Source of the DNA: a virus
Length of the DNA: 35,968 nt
Reading direction: 5' to 3' (one strand)
IMG/VR virus record: IMGVR_UViG_3300025671_000210
Coordinates: 1-35,968 of that record
The notes beneath the pieces are model-generated. The model was not told the origin of the DNA. It saw nothing but the letters and a program-made list of their open reading frames with translations, and ran no database searches. The stretch's first letter is position 1. Each line of letters starts with the position of its first letter. Shown here one piece after another: positions 1 through 7,040 of this stretch. Made by a program: the position numbers and the translations under genes.

Positions 1-1140
1 GGAATGGTTGCAAGAGATGTTATCACCACAACTACTACTGCCGTAGAGGGAGGTATTACTGATAATGTACCAAGATTGGACTATACGGATAGTTCGTGTC
101 CTGCACTCTTGTTAGAGCCACTACGGACTAATCTTGTGACAAATAGCGAATGGCTTGAGGGTGGTTTTTCTCTTGCGAATGGTGCTACTCTTTCATTAGA
201 GAATGTTACTGCTCCCGATGGTAGTAATTTAGTTACAAAGGTTCAAGCAAATAGTGATGATGCTGGTCGTGCACAAGATGGTTTAGGAACACTTGGAACA
301 AATCACATTTGGTCGGGATTCTTTAAAGGAACGGGTGTTGCTACACGATTAAGATTTAGAAATAATCAAGGAAAGCAAGTTCAATATAATATAAATGCTT
401 CGGGTGATTTTAGTTTATATAGCGAAGATGCTGTAAACGGAAATTATGATATTGAAGATTATGGAAACGGATGGCATCGCATTTGGTTTGAAACTACTAC
501 AACGGGAGCGACAAGCAACTTTGTGCAAATATACCCCGATGTTCAAAATGGAACGGGTTCGGTTTACGCTTGGGGATTACAAGCAGAAGCAGGAAGTTAC
601 GCAACATCCTACATCCCTACCTATGGGAGTAGTGTGAGTCGTGTTGATGATTTTTGCGCCACATCACAAAGCGGAAATGCAGATTTTGGAAGCGGAGATT
701 TTAGCGTTTTCTTTGATGTTGAGGATGTAGATGATGATGGTAGTGGCGCAACTGCTCTTGTTGGAAATAGACAATCGGGAGAATGGTGGCGTTTCTATGG
801 AAATAAAATCCTAAATAGATTCCATCTTGAAATGAGCAGTAGTATTGGTGGTTATACTGCAACAATAATCGGTAGTTATGAGCAATTCGTGGATGGCCGT
901 AATAAGGTAGTGATAAGTAGAAATTCAAATCGTTTGCTTTGTTATGTGAATGGAGTTGAGAAAATCAATAGTACATCTGCGGTATATCTTCAAAACTTTG
1001 ATAGTACAAACACAAAAATTGAATTAAATTCTTGGAATGATGGTGCAACCGCAAATACAAATGTTCGTTATAATCAATTATTGATTTTCAAAGGGACTGC
1101 GTTAACGCCTTCCGAATGTCAATCCCTAACAACTATATAA
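1..1140 (+). CDS. Tail fibre / receptor-binding-like protein with lectin-type C-terminus (3' part of a gene cut by the window ends)
   Basis: The frame is open to the first base, so the ATG at 4 is probably not the real start; the gene most likely begins at 35824 and crosses the ends. The N-terminal part of this piece has the ITDNVPRLDYTD and LLLEPLRTNL motifs seen in many marine and flavobacterial phage surface proteins, followed by a carbohydrate-binding-like beta domain. The last ~165 residues (from about SRVDDFCATS) resemble a concanavalin A/LamG-like sandwich, with the typical end pattern NTNVRYNQLLIFKGTALTPSE. This suggests a virion surface protein that contacts host glycans. Joining the two ends exactly as given puts this piece one base out of frame with the 35824 start. 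Role is inferred from family resemblance; which sugar or receptor it binds cannot be told. Confidence 0.75.
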   Translation, partial: GMVARDVITTTTTAVEGGITDNVPRLDYTDSSCPALLLEPLRTNLVTNSEWLEGGFSLANGATLSLENVTAPDGSNLVTKVQANSDDAGRAQDGLGTLGTNHIWSGFFKGTGVATRLRFRNNQGKQVQYNINASGDFSLYSEDAVNGNYDIEDYGNGWHRIWFETTTTGATSNFVQIYPDVQNGTGSVYAWGLQAEAGSYATSYIPTYGSSVSRVDDFCATSQSGNADFGSGDFSVFFDVEDVDDDGSGATALVGNRQSGEWWRFYGNKILNRFHLEMSSSIGGYTATIIGSYEQFVDGRNKVVISRNSNRLLCYVNGVEKINSTSAVYLQNFDSTNTKIELNSWNDGATANTNVRYNQLLIFKGTALTPSECQSLTTI

Positions 1141-1142
1141 TT

Positions 1143-1523
1143 ATGAAAACATTTAGAAAATACTCTTTTGGCTCTAAAGGAGCAGCCACTACAAAGATTA
1201 ACGCTTTAGGCGTAGATGAGGAAGGTAACTCAACTCATAGCCACGCAATTGTTCATTTGGGCAATTTAGTTGAGGTAGAAGGAACCTATGACGAAGAAGG
1301 TAATGAATTAACGGCTCCAGTGATGAGTAGCACTTATCACTTGGACGTGCTATGGGATGGAGAACCAGAACCTTCTTGGGATGCTCAAATGGTTTGGTGT
1401 CCACCAATGGGAATACATACGTTTGGAAGCAGTTCGGCAATCAGAGAGTGGACCGAAAAATGTAAAGAAATTCGTCCAGATTTTTTTCCCGAACCAACTG
1501 AAGACGAGGTAACTTTGCCTTAA
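1143..1523 (+). CDS. Hypothetical protein in the tail-fibre region
   Basis: This encodes about 126 residues beginning MKTFRKYSFGSKGAATTK. An upstream in-frame ATG at 1116 would overlap the fibre gene, so the ATG at 1143, two bases after its stop, is preferred. The protein is acidic and Trp-rich in the middle (VLWDGEPEPSWDAQMVWCPP) and has no membrane segment or clear catalytic motif. Its stop overlaps the start of the GIY-YIG gene by one base. Position directly behind a fibre gene makes a tail accessory or fibre-chaperone role possible, but the family is not recognised. Confidence 0.7.
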   Translation: MKTFRKYSFGSKGAATTKINALGVDEEGNSTHSHAIVHLGNLVEVEGTYDEEGNELTAPVMSSTYHLDVLWDGEPEPSWDAQMVWCPPMGIHTFGSSSAIREWTEKCKEIRPDFFPEPTEDEVTLP

Positions 1524-2128
1524 TGAGCGGATTCGTTTACAAATGGATTGATATCTCTAACGGTATGTATTATATCGGCAGTCACAAAGGAACTGTTGAT
1601 GATGGTTATATTGGAAGCGGAACTTATTTTAGTTCTGCTTTCAATAAAAGGTCAAATTCATTTGTAAGAGAAGTATTATACGTTGGTCCGCATTATAGAG
1701 AATTGGAAGAATTTATTCTTGAAGAACTTGATGCTGCAAATGATAAATTATCGTACAACCTAAAGAATACCGCTATAGGATTTGGAACAAAAGAATCTAA
1801 TCCAAGATATGGCAAAAACAAAGGGGAGGATAATCCATCATACGGATTTAAAAAAACAAAAGAACAGAAACAAAAAATTTCTGACTACGCATCTACAAGA
1901 ACTGGTTCTAAAAATAGTTTTTATGGTAAGAAACATACTAAAGAATCTAAAGAAAAGATAGGTAGAGCAAATAATAGAGATGTGTATGTTGAATCTACTG
2001 GAAAAACGTATCACTCTATAGCGTTTGCTGCAAGTGAATTAAATATCAGCGTACAAAAATTATATAACATATTGTACGGAAAGGTTAAAAATACCATAGG
2101 AATAAAATATACCAATGAAAAGACTTAA
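1523..2128 (+). CDS. GIY-YIG homing endonuclease with NUMOD3-type repeats
   Basis: The 201-residue protein opens with a GIY-YIG nuclease domain: VYKW near residue 5 and MYYIGSHKG at 15-23 stand for the GIY/YIG pair, with Arg and Glu residues following at the expected distances. Three NUMOD3-like DNA-binding motifs follow (NPRYGKNKG, NPSYGFKKT, NSFYGKKHT, roughly residues 93-140). A C-terminal block (TGKTYHSIAFAASELNIS) resembles the IENR1/NUMOD1 helix-turn-helix. This is the layout of free-standing mobile endonucleases that cut cognate DNA and spread their own gene. It sits between two structural genes with a one-base overlap upstream and a 14-base overlap downstream, so it appears neatly inserted without an intron. 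Lysine-rich codon use differs from the neighbours, which fits a selfish insertion. Confidence 0.9.
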   Translation: MSGFVYKWIDISNGMYYIGSHKGTVDDGYIGSGTYFSSAFNKRSNSFVREVLYVGPHYRELEEFILEELDAANDKLSYNLKNTAIGFGTKESNPRYGKNKGEDNPSYGFKKTKEQKQKISDYASTRTGSKNSFYGKKHTKESKEKIGRANNRDVYVESTGKTYHSIAFAASELNISVQKLYNILYGKVKNTIGIKYTNEKT

Positions 2129-3023
2129 GACAGGAGTAGTAAATACTCTATCCTTTGTCAAGCTATCTACCTTTACGGTGAACAGCTTTGACGTTACATT
2201 GGATAAGGTGGTAGGTACTGGTAGTCTAACGATTACCAACCTTACTGACCTTAACAACCTTGACTCCTGTAAGGACTTCATTCAGATTAACATAGACCTT
2301 TTATCTAACGATATTGAAGGTGGTGAGTATGAACTTACTATAACAAACAGTGGTGACAGCTACAAGTATCTTACAGAGGTGCAAAGTTATCAATACAATA
2401 ATTTAACCACTGGTATTTATTCTGATAGTGTAGTGTTGTCAAATCAAGTAGATGCTGAAGCACCCGGTGAGCAAATATATACTCAAGAAGGTGAAGCTGA
2501 TAATATGATTGTAGTTTTCGCTACAAGCTTATCTGAAGCACAAGGAGTTATAGATGCGGGAAATGAGTTAACAGGCTCTTTATTGGTAGATACGAACACA
2601 TACAACTTAAGTGATTTGATTGCAGGAACTTATAAGATGTATGTTAAAACTTCTGTTGGTGGAGATTATATTCATCATACAAATGTAAATGCCACATCTG
2701 GAACAACGAATAACCTGCCATTTGTAGCGTATCACTTAAGCCCTTATTACACTTCGGTTACATTAACAGCAAATGAATTGACCGAGGTTAAATCCTACGG
2801 CTCTCAAGAGATGCTTCCTGTAATTACTGGTATGGCTGATGCTACAGCAAGATTGCAGTTTAACATAACAAAAGAAGAGTATGTTAACGACTTGAGTGCT
2901 TTCTTTAATGCCAATCCAAACATACAATATGACAACGGATATGGAGCAATACCTCAATTCGTAAATAATTTAGACCAAAAACTAAAGACATATCTTGCGG
3001 ACATAGTTGATGATGTAACCTAA
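2115..3023 (+). CDS. Putative structural (tail-associated) protein
   Basis: This is a 302-residue protein. The N-terminal half is beta-rich with many Thr, Asn and Ser residues (LTITNLTDLNN, GGEYELTITNSG), as in phage fibre or tip proteins, and repeats the phrase 'G.Y...ITNSGDSYKYLTEV'. The C-terminal quarter is more helical (ARLQFNITKEEYVNDLSAFF). No signal peptide, membrane span or enzyme motif is visible. It starts inside the last codons of the homing endonuclease gene and is followed by the portal gene after a short spacer carrying the TTGTAAATTA motif. A virion role is inferred from position and composition only. Confidence 0.7.
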   Translation: MKRLKTGVVNTLSFVKLSTFTVNSFDVTLDKVVGTGSLTITNLTDLNNLDSCKDFIQINIDLLSNDIEGGEYELTITNSGDSYKYLTEVQSYQYNNLTTGIYSDSVVLSNQVDAEAPGEQIYTQEGEADNMIVVFATSLSEAQGVIDAGNELTGSLLVDTNTYNLSDLIAGTYKMYVKTSVGGDYIHHTNVNATSGTTNNLPFVAYHLSPYYTSVTLTANELTEVKSYGSQEMLPVITGMADATARLQFNITKEEYVNDLSAFFNANPNIQYDNGYGAIPQFVNNLDQKLKTYLADIVDDVT

Positions 3024-3025
3024 AA

Positions 3026-3035
3026 TTGTAAATTA
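3026..3035 (+). promoter_or_regulatory. TTGTAAATTA intergenic motif, copy 1 (before portal)
   Basis: The decamer lies between the stop of the preceding gene and the portal ATG at 3041. The same decamer occurs in four other intergenic sites of the rightward arm. It could be a late-promoter element or a translation-initiation leader; the sequence alone does not decide. Confidence 0.4.
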
Positions 3036-3040
3036 TAACA

Positions 3041-4273
3041 ATGGGACTACTATCTAATATATCAGAATTTTTTGCATCTAACACTTATGTGCAAGCTACA
3101 GAGCATTCTATTGCAACAAACGAGTTAGAGAACTCTATTGAGGACCTTAATGGTCGTTACAAATTAGGACACACTCTTGTAGGTGACTACATTAAGTTTG
3201 GTGTTAACGATGACTTCCCAGTTATCCTTGAGAAGATGCTACGTCAATCTCCAGTGCATAGTGGTATCTTAACAAAGAAAGCAAAGATGGTAGTCGGTAA
3301 CGACATCTCTTACTCTGATGAGTTCCTTACTACCAACAAATCTAAAGCTGAACTCAAGGCTTTCGTTAACCACTGTGGTGGTAACAACAAGGGATTGTAC
3401 GAGGTACTAACCCACGCTGCATTCCAATACGAGCATAAGGGTGCTTTAGCATTATATGTTAGATGGAACAAGGAGCGTACAAAGATACTTGAATTTAAGT
3501 CTTTAGACCCTAAAGGAGTGCGTGTAGCGGAGCCGAATGATAAAGGTGAGGTAACACACTACATCGTCCGTAGAAGTTTCGGCTATGGCTCTAATTCTGT
3601 ACAGCACAATGAGCCTCGTAAGATTAAGGCTTTTAATAAGTTTGATAAGAGCGGTACTGAAGCGGTCCTTTATGTAGGTAACCCGTACAGTGGTAACCCA
3701 TATTATGGTGTACCCAGCTACATCTCTGCGTTCCATTACATTGAGTCTGACTTTAGCTTTGGTAAGCACATCAAGAACTCTGCGGAGAACGGCTTTACGC
3801 CAAGAGTATTAGCTACCTTCATCGGTAGAAATATGAGTGCAGAGCAGAAGCGTGAGGAGTACAACAAGTTTAAGGAGTCTTTCACAGGTGCTGACGCAGA
3901 TAACTTTATTGTCTCTTGGGTAAAGAAAGAAGAGGACGCTCCGAAATTTGAGCCATTAGACGTTTCCAATTTAGACAAGACGGTAGACGTTCTATCAAAA
4001 CTTAATGATGCCAAAATACTTACAGCCCACAACGTTACTTCTCCTACTCTATTTGGTGTTATGGTTAGTGGTAAATTGGGAGGCACAGGTAACGAACTTG
4101 TTACGGCTTACCAAATATTTAGAGCGACTGAAACGCTACCTAATAGAGAAATTCTTTTAGACTCTGTAAACAGAATCTTTGCTACTGTAGGTTATGACCA
4201 AATGAATCTATCTGTTGTTGAGCAGCCAATCAACTTGGAGAGTATTAAAGGTGCTAACACTGAAGACGTATAA
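3041..4273 (+). CDS. Portal protein
   Basis: The 410-residue protein matches the portal pattern of siphoviruses of Bacteroidota. It has an N-terminal region with GDYIKFG and FPVILEKMLRQSPVHSGIL, a central part around FKSLDPKGVRVAEPND and YVGNPYSGNPYYGVPSY, and a helical end with HNVTSPTLFGV and ATETLPNREILLDSVN. Portals form the dodecameric ring through which terminase pumps DNA and to which the neck binds. Length is within the usual range for HK97/SPP1-type portals. Unusually it lies about 18 kb from the terminase (across the sequence ends) instead of next to it. A connector-like gene follows after two bases. Confidence 0.85.
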   Translation: MGLLSNISEFFASNTYVQATEHSIATNELENSIEDLNGRYKLGHTLVGDYIKFGVNDDFPVILEKMLRQSPVHSGILTKKAKMVVGNDISYSDEFLTTNKSKAELKAFVNHCGGNNKGLYEVLTHAAFQYEHKGALALYVRWNKERTKILEFKSLDPKGVRVAEPNDKGEVTHYIVRRSFGYGSNSVQHNEPRKIKAFNKFDKSGTEAVLYVGNPYSGNPYYGVPSYISAFHYIESDFSFGKHIKNSAENGFTPRVLATFIGRNMSAEQKREEYNKFKESFTGADADNFIVSWVKKEEDAPKFEPLDVSNLDKTVDVLSKLNDAKILTAHNVTSPTLFGVMVSGKLGGTGNELVTAYQIFRATETLPNREILLDSVNRIFATVGYDQMNLSVVEQPINLESIKGANTEDV

Positions 4274-4275
4274 TA

Positions 4276-4815
4276 ATGGTTGACGTAATATTCATAGACG
4301 ATAACTACCTGTACCAAAACTTCCCTTTACCGAAGCGTATGGACAGAGGTGCTTTATTGGCATTAATCCAATTAGAGCAATACACATCAATACAAGACTT
4401 GTTAGGTACTTGTCTATATGAGGATATTGAGGCTAAAGTATTAGCAGAAACCTTAAATGTAGCCGAGCAAGGTTTGTTTAAGCTGGTAAAGTATACCTTG
4501 GCTATGTACTCTGCGAAGGCAGCTATTTCTATATTACGCACAGCTACTGCAACAACTAAAGCAGAGGAGCAAAAGCAAGACCAATACATACTTGACACTA
4601 TATCTACTACTGTTGATAGTAAACTATCTTATATCAACAAGCGTATCACTAACTATATCCTTGACAATGCGGCAATTAAAGCAATCGCTACTGCCGATGG
4701 TTGCGACAATGACTTATTTGATGAAGAGGATACCTACCAAGGTGATGTGTTCTACCCTCAAGATGGCATTACAAACAAGACCTGCGAAGACGGAGGAGTA
4801 AGCTATAACCCGTAA
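4276..4815 (+). CDS. Putative head-tail connector / neck protein
   Basis: This 179-residue, mostly helical acidic protein (DDNYLYQNFPLPKRMDRGALLALIQLEQYTSIQDLLG) directly follows the portal. Helical proteins of this size next to the portal are often head-completion or adaptor proteins that bind the portal exit. The helix pattern (LFKLVKYTLAMYSAKAAISIL) fits an adaptor-like bundle, but no diagnostic motif can be pointed to. Its TAA overlaps the ATG of the next small gene. Function is inferred from position and fold impression. Confidence 0.6.
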   Translation: MVDVIFIDDNYLYQNFPLPKRMDRGALLALIQLEQYTSIQDLLGTCLYEDIEAKVLAETLNVAEQGLFKLVKYTLAMYSAKAAISILRTATATTKAEEQKQDQYILDTISTTVDSKLSYINKRITNYILDNAAIKAIATADGCDNDLFDEEDTYQGDVFYPQDGITNKTCEDGGVSYNP

Positions 4816-4979
4816 TGGACACTACAGATATCAAAGTACTTTTATTCAACGCCTCTACAATGGCACTGTCATTCTCCAACTTGGAGAACACCCTCAAGAT
4901 ATTACTGCTTTTAGCATCCATAGGTTACACCGCACAGAAGTGGTACTTTATGAATAAGCGCAATGGCGGAAAAAAGTAA
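4815..4979 (+). CDS. Small single-span membrane protein
   Basis: This 54-residue gene, MDTTDIKVLLFNASTMALSF onward, starts on the last base of the preceding stop. A hydrophobic helix (TLKILLLLASIGYTA, about residues 26-40) is followed by a basic end (MNKRNGGKK). Its last 17 bases overlap the start of the next membrane-protein gene. Paired small membrane genes at the end of the virion arm, facing the lysis genes, suggest a role in lysis or in the infection apparatus. The family is not recognised. Confidence 0.65.
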   Translation: MDTTDIKVLLFNASTMALSFSNLENTLKILLLLASIGYTAQKWYFMNKRNGGKK

Positions 4980-5217
4980 ATCCTTTATAAAAGAAAATTG
5001 GTCTATGTTGATATGGCTTGTTGCGGCAGTGTTTGCAGCGGGTGGTATCTATGCAGAGTTCTCATCTCTAAAGATGGAGCTACATACCGTACACGAAAGG
5101 CTTGATAAAAAGATTGTTGTAATCAACGACATAGAGGATAGAATTTATATTCTTGAGATGCACGTTGAATATGAGAAGGGATATAAAGAATCCCAAAAAG
5201 AAAAGGGGAACGATTAA
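4963..5217 (+). CDS. Membrane-anchored coiled-coil protein (holin/spanin-like)
   Basis: The 84-residue protein has a basic N-terminus (AEKSKSFIKENW), one membrane span (MLIWLVAAVFAAGGIYAEF, about residues 15-33), and a charged heptad-patterned tail (LKMELHTVHERLDKKIVVINDIEDRIYILEMH). This layout is common in small phage holin-like or lysis accessory proteins. It is the last gene of the rightward arm and converges with the leftward lysis genes. Its stop lies within a possible terminator hairpin. It could equally be an inner-membrane virion accessory. Confidence 0.65.
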   Translation: MAEKSKSFIKENWSMLIWLVAAVFAAGGIYAEFSSLKMELHTVHERLDKKIVVINDIEDRIYILEMHVEYEKGYKESQKEKGND

Positions 5218-5232
5218 CGTCCCCCCTTCTTA
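5202..5232 (+). terminator. Weak intrinsic terminator at the convergence of the two arms
   Basis: The stretch AAGGGG-A-ACG, loop ATTAA, then CGT-CCCC can form a bulged stem, followed by CCTTCTTATT. The stem includes the stop codon of the coiled-coil membrane gene. The T-tract is interrupted, so this is a modest candidate for ending rightward transcription. Confidence 0.4.
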
Positions 5233-5360
5233 TTACAAGCACCTTTACAAGTACATTCTATTGGTGCATATTCGCACCACGTTACTTTATCTTTGTTCTC
5301 TTGTCCACGGTCCTTACTGCAAAGTACCCGCCTATGACTGTTACGCTTACCAGCTCCCAT
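5214..5360 (-). CDS. Possible small Cys-rich protein overlapping the holin 3' end
   Basis: An ORF of 48 residues starts with ATG inside the holin gene (79-base overlap) and continues past its stop. The non-overlapping end reads WCEYAPIECTCKGACNKKGG, with four closely spaced cysteines, which is unlikely for random sequence. It ends inside the stop codon region of the opposing membrane-protein gene. It may be a separate small gene or a frame-shifted extension of the holin. No start signal favours it clearly. Confidence 0.35.
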   Translation of the reverse strand: MGAGKRNSHRRVLCSKDRGQENKDKVTWCEYAPIECTCKGACNKKGGR

Positions 5361-5647
5361 AATCCAATCCATCTTTCGTTAACACTACTAATACCAAAGC
5401 CTTCAAAGAAGGTCATAAGTACAAGGAATATCATAACAGTTGCAAGGGTTAGTGGCCTAACGTTTTTACTTAACCAAGAATCGGTAAGGCTATCGGCCTG
5501 CCAACGCTTGGTAATCTCTTGTTCTATGCTTTGACGCACAGCTTCTTTTTCTTCGGGTGTAGATACAAATCTATCTACCACATTGGCAACTGCTTCCACA
5601 GCTTCCTTCGCACCCCCTGTGAATAGTTTCGTTATTGGATTTCCCAT
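5282..5647 (-). CDS. Holin of the 3-TM (GTA-like) family
   Basis: The 121-residue protein has the layout of the 3TM holin family. An N-terminal amphipathic part (ITKLFTGGAKEAVEAVANVV) is followed by a charged helix (STPEEKEAVRQSIEQEITKRW), then SWLSKNVRPLTLATVMIFLVLMTFF and a further hydrophobic stretch (LWELVSVTVIGGYFAVRTVDKR). The motif W...S...N.RP before the first span is characteristic. Holins time lysis by opening the inner membrane for the endolysin. It sits downstream of the M15 endolysin in the same leftward operon, consistent with a lysis module. The product acts in the host inner membrane. Confidence 0.85.
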   Translation of the reverse strand: MGNPITKLFTGGAKEAVEAVANVVDRFVSTPEEKEAVRQSIEQEITKRWQADSLTDSWLSKNVRPLTLATVMIFLVLMTFFEGFGISSVNERWIGLWELVSVTVIGGYFAVRTVDKRTKIK

Positions 5648-5649
5648 AA

Positions 5650-5775
5650 TTAGCTACCGCAAGCTTCACACTCTGGATTATCAATGGAGCATTGAGCGTT
5701 ATCGTTTTTTTCGTCATTAGATAGTTCGTCTACGAAGTCAGCGAATGAGTCGCTTACATCAAAATCATTTTTCAT
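5650..5775 (-). CDS. Small acidic protein with C-terminal cysteine pair
   Basis: This gene of 41 residues (MKNDFDVSDSFADFVDELSN...) lies between endolysin and holin. Its ATG overlaps the endolysin stop by one base and its own stop is two bases before the holin start, so it is well embedded in the operon. The C-terminus CSIDNPECEACGS carries three cysteines. No membrane span is present. It may be a lysis accessory or zinc-binding peptide; the family is not recognised. Confidence 0.6.
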   Translation of the reverse strand: MKNDFDVSDSFADFVDELSNDEKNDNAQCSIDNPECEACGS

Positions 5776-6152
5776 TAGTAGGTCCAAATTACATCTTCAT
5801 TCTTACTTGGGTCATCATCAACGTGGATAAAGTTTTTAGCCACACCAATACGATTAAACCCAGCTTGAAGAAGAGCGTTAATAATAATATATTTTTGTGT
5901 TGAGGTAGGTGCGTAGATATCTACAGCGTGTCCAAGCGTATGACTTGAATTAGAAACTCCTCCTACCTTCTCATTATGATCCGGAGTTCTGTATCCACTT
6001 GTGATTTTAAATCCAATAGCTGCGAGTTCACGAGCCTTGGTTAGCTTGTTAAGAAAAGCCACATCCATATTCTCGTAACTCCCGGGTTGATCTGGAGAAT
6101 CAAATTCCGAGTATTCAAAGAACATATGGAACGCTCTTGTTAGTCCTTCCAT
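5775..6152 (-). CDS. Endolysin, peptidase M15 family (D,D-/L,D-carboxypeptidase-like)
   Basis: The 125-residue protein is a single M15-type zinc peptidase domain. SGYRTPDHNEKVGGV (52-66) is followed by SSHTLGHAVDIYAP with the zinc ligands His71 and Asp78, and FIHVDDDP supplies His110 and the nearby acidic residue. These are the signature positions of the M15_3 / Hedgehog-type peptidases that cut peptidoglycan cross-links. There is no signal peptide, so release depends on the holin encoded two genes downstream. Start overlaps the upstream stop by one base. Length is typical for a minimal phage M15 lysin. Confidence 0.9.
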   Translation of the reverse strand: MEGLTRAFHMFFEYSEFDSPDQPGSYENMDVAFLNKLTKARELAAIGFKITSGYRTPDHNEKVGGVSNSSHTLGHAVDIYAPTSTQKYIIINALLQAGFNRIGVAKNFIHVDDDPSKNEDVIWTY

Positions 6153-6307
6153 TATTTTACTTTTTTAATTTCCGATGTCCAAGAAGTGTAGCACACTCCT
6201 AATCTTTGTGATGTGTCGGGGTATTCCTCAATCATTTTAGGATTACTCATACATCTTTCAATAAATTCAGGTCTTGTTTCCTTTAGGTTCGGGACAGGTA
6301 TCGGCAT
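6152..6307 (-). CDS. Small phage protein with ERCM...QR..VCY motif
   Basis: The ATG at 6307 gives 51 residues, MPIPVPNLKETRPEFIERCM..., ending in YPDTSQRLGVCYTSW. This short motif (F..RCM....M..EYPD..QR..VC...W) recurs in many phage proteins and often at the ends of head proteins; its role is unknown to me. A GTG at 6367 would add 20 mostly hydrophobic residues, but that stretch contains a terminator-like hairpin, so the ATG is preferred. However, the GTG is preceded by an AAATTATAACA leader like that of the portal, so the longer form is not excluded. Its stop overlaps the endolysin start. Confidence 0.6.
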   Translation of the reverse strand: MPIPVPNLKETRPEFIERCMSNPKMIEEYPDTSQRLGVCYTSWTSEIKKVK

Positions 6308-6327
6308 TGTCGTTAGTATTAGAGTTA

Positions 6328-6361
6328 GAAAAAAGAGGCTCGTCCCAATAAAGGAAGAGCC
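6328..6361 (-). terminator. Intrinsic terminator or attenuator before the lysis genes
   Basis: In the leftward direction GGCTC-TTCC and GGGA-C-GAGCC form a 9-bp stem with one bulge and a short T/A loop, followed by TCTTTTTTC. It lies between the membrane gene ending at 6391 and the ATG at 6307. This suggests that lysis genes are shielded from full read-through or attenuated. Confidence 0.55.
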
Positions 6362-6390
6362 AACCACTGTTATAATTTACATTTTTCTCT

Positions 6391-6639
6391 TTATTCATTA
6401 ACTAACTTTCGGTAAGACAGCTCTGCGATAAAAGCTGTATAAATGGCGTATAAGGGATTAATTCCAAGATAACTATACAAGAGTAGGCTACACCAAAAAG
6501 AAAGGCACAGAACGCAGTTAAATGGCTTAAAAGGCAATACTCTTTCCATCACCCAACCATAGGGTTCAAAAATAAAAAGAAAACTAAACATTAATCCTAC
6601 CGAACTGACAAGTATCCAATCGTTATAAATCTCCATCAT
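6391..6639 (-). CDS. Membrane protein with CxxCxxFW motif (DUF1360-like)
   Basis: The 82-residue hydrophobic protein has about three spans: WILVSSVGLMFSFLFIF, CVLCLSFWCSLLLYSYL and YAIYTAFIAEL. The motif FNCVLCLSFWCS between the first and second spans resembles the CxxCxxFW signature of DUF1360-type phage membrane proteins. The role is unknown. It overlaps the start-side neighbour by four bases (ATGA type), so it is co-translated with the late-sigma-like gene. A place near the lysis genes makes a membrane effect late in infection possible. Confidence 0.65.
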   Translation of the reverse strand: MMEIYNDWILVSSVGLMFSFLFIFEPYGWVMERVLPFKPFNCVLCLSFWCSLLLYSYLGINPLYAIYTAFIAELSYRKLVNE

Positions 6640-7040
6640 AATTTCTCACTTAAATAATCATCCTTAATGTAGCGTTTTAATTTGGTAACGCTCTCACCAT
6701 CCTCTATATAGGTGAGGTAACCTTTTATGTTGTGACCATAGACATCACTGTGGTTAAGTGATACTATCTTATTAGTCATTGTTGAGTATATAATACTAAT
6801 AATTAGATTTGCAGCAGACTTGCCTCTCTTGTAATAATGCAGGAATTTTTCACAGGTCCTCATTACAGCGGCGTCGATCAACGCCTGCTTGAGTTCTTCG
6901 CTACCATCAGTGACAAATGCGGATCCCGCAACCTCTATGCTACGCTGTAGTATGAAATTACCCAGCTCTTCAGACAACTTACCCTCTTTCTCGGAGCGTA
7001 TAGCTTCTTTTTCAATTAGAGCCTTGTCGTACCTCGGCAT
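6636..7040 (-). CDS. Putative late-transcription sigma factor (T4 gp55-like)
   Basis: This 134-residue protein has the shape of small phage sigma factors. A helical N-terminus (KEAIRSEKEGKLSEELGNF) precedes MRTCEKFLHYYKRGKSAAN, and then comes a conserved-looking sigma region 2-like helix (LIISIIYSTMTNKIVSLNH) comparable to the AYFTQIAY..F..RI stretch of T4 gp55 relatives. Such proteins direct host RNA polymerase to late promoters. If correct, it should switch on the rightward virion arm, where a shared intergenic decamer (TTGTAAATTA) is a candidate target. The assignment rests on this one helix and the gene size. It could instead be an unrelated helical protein. Confidence 0.5.
   Translation of the reverse strand: MPRYDKALIEKEAIRSEKEGKLSEELGNFILQRSIEVAGSAFVTDGSEELKQALIDAAVMRTCEKFLHYYKRGKSAANLIISIIYSTMTNKIVSLNHSDVYGHNIKGYLTYIEDGESVTKLKRYIKDDYLSEKL

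Noticed and set aside
5153-5362. Rightward ORF continuing beyond the last virion gene
   Set aside because: It lies antisense to the holin and out of frame with the membrane protein; composition is not protein-like.
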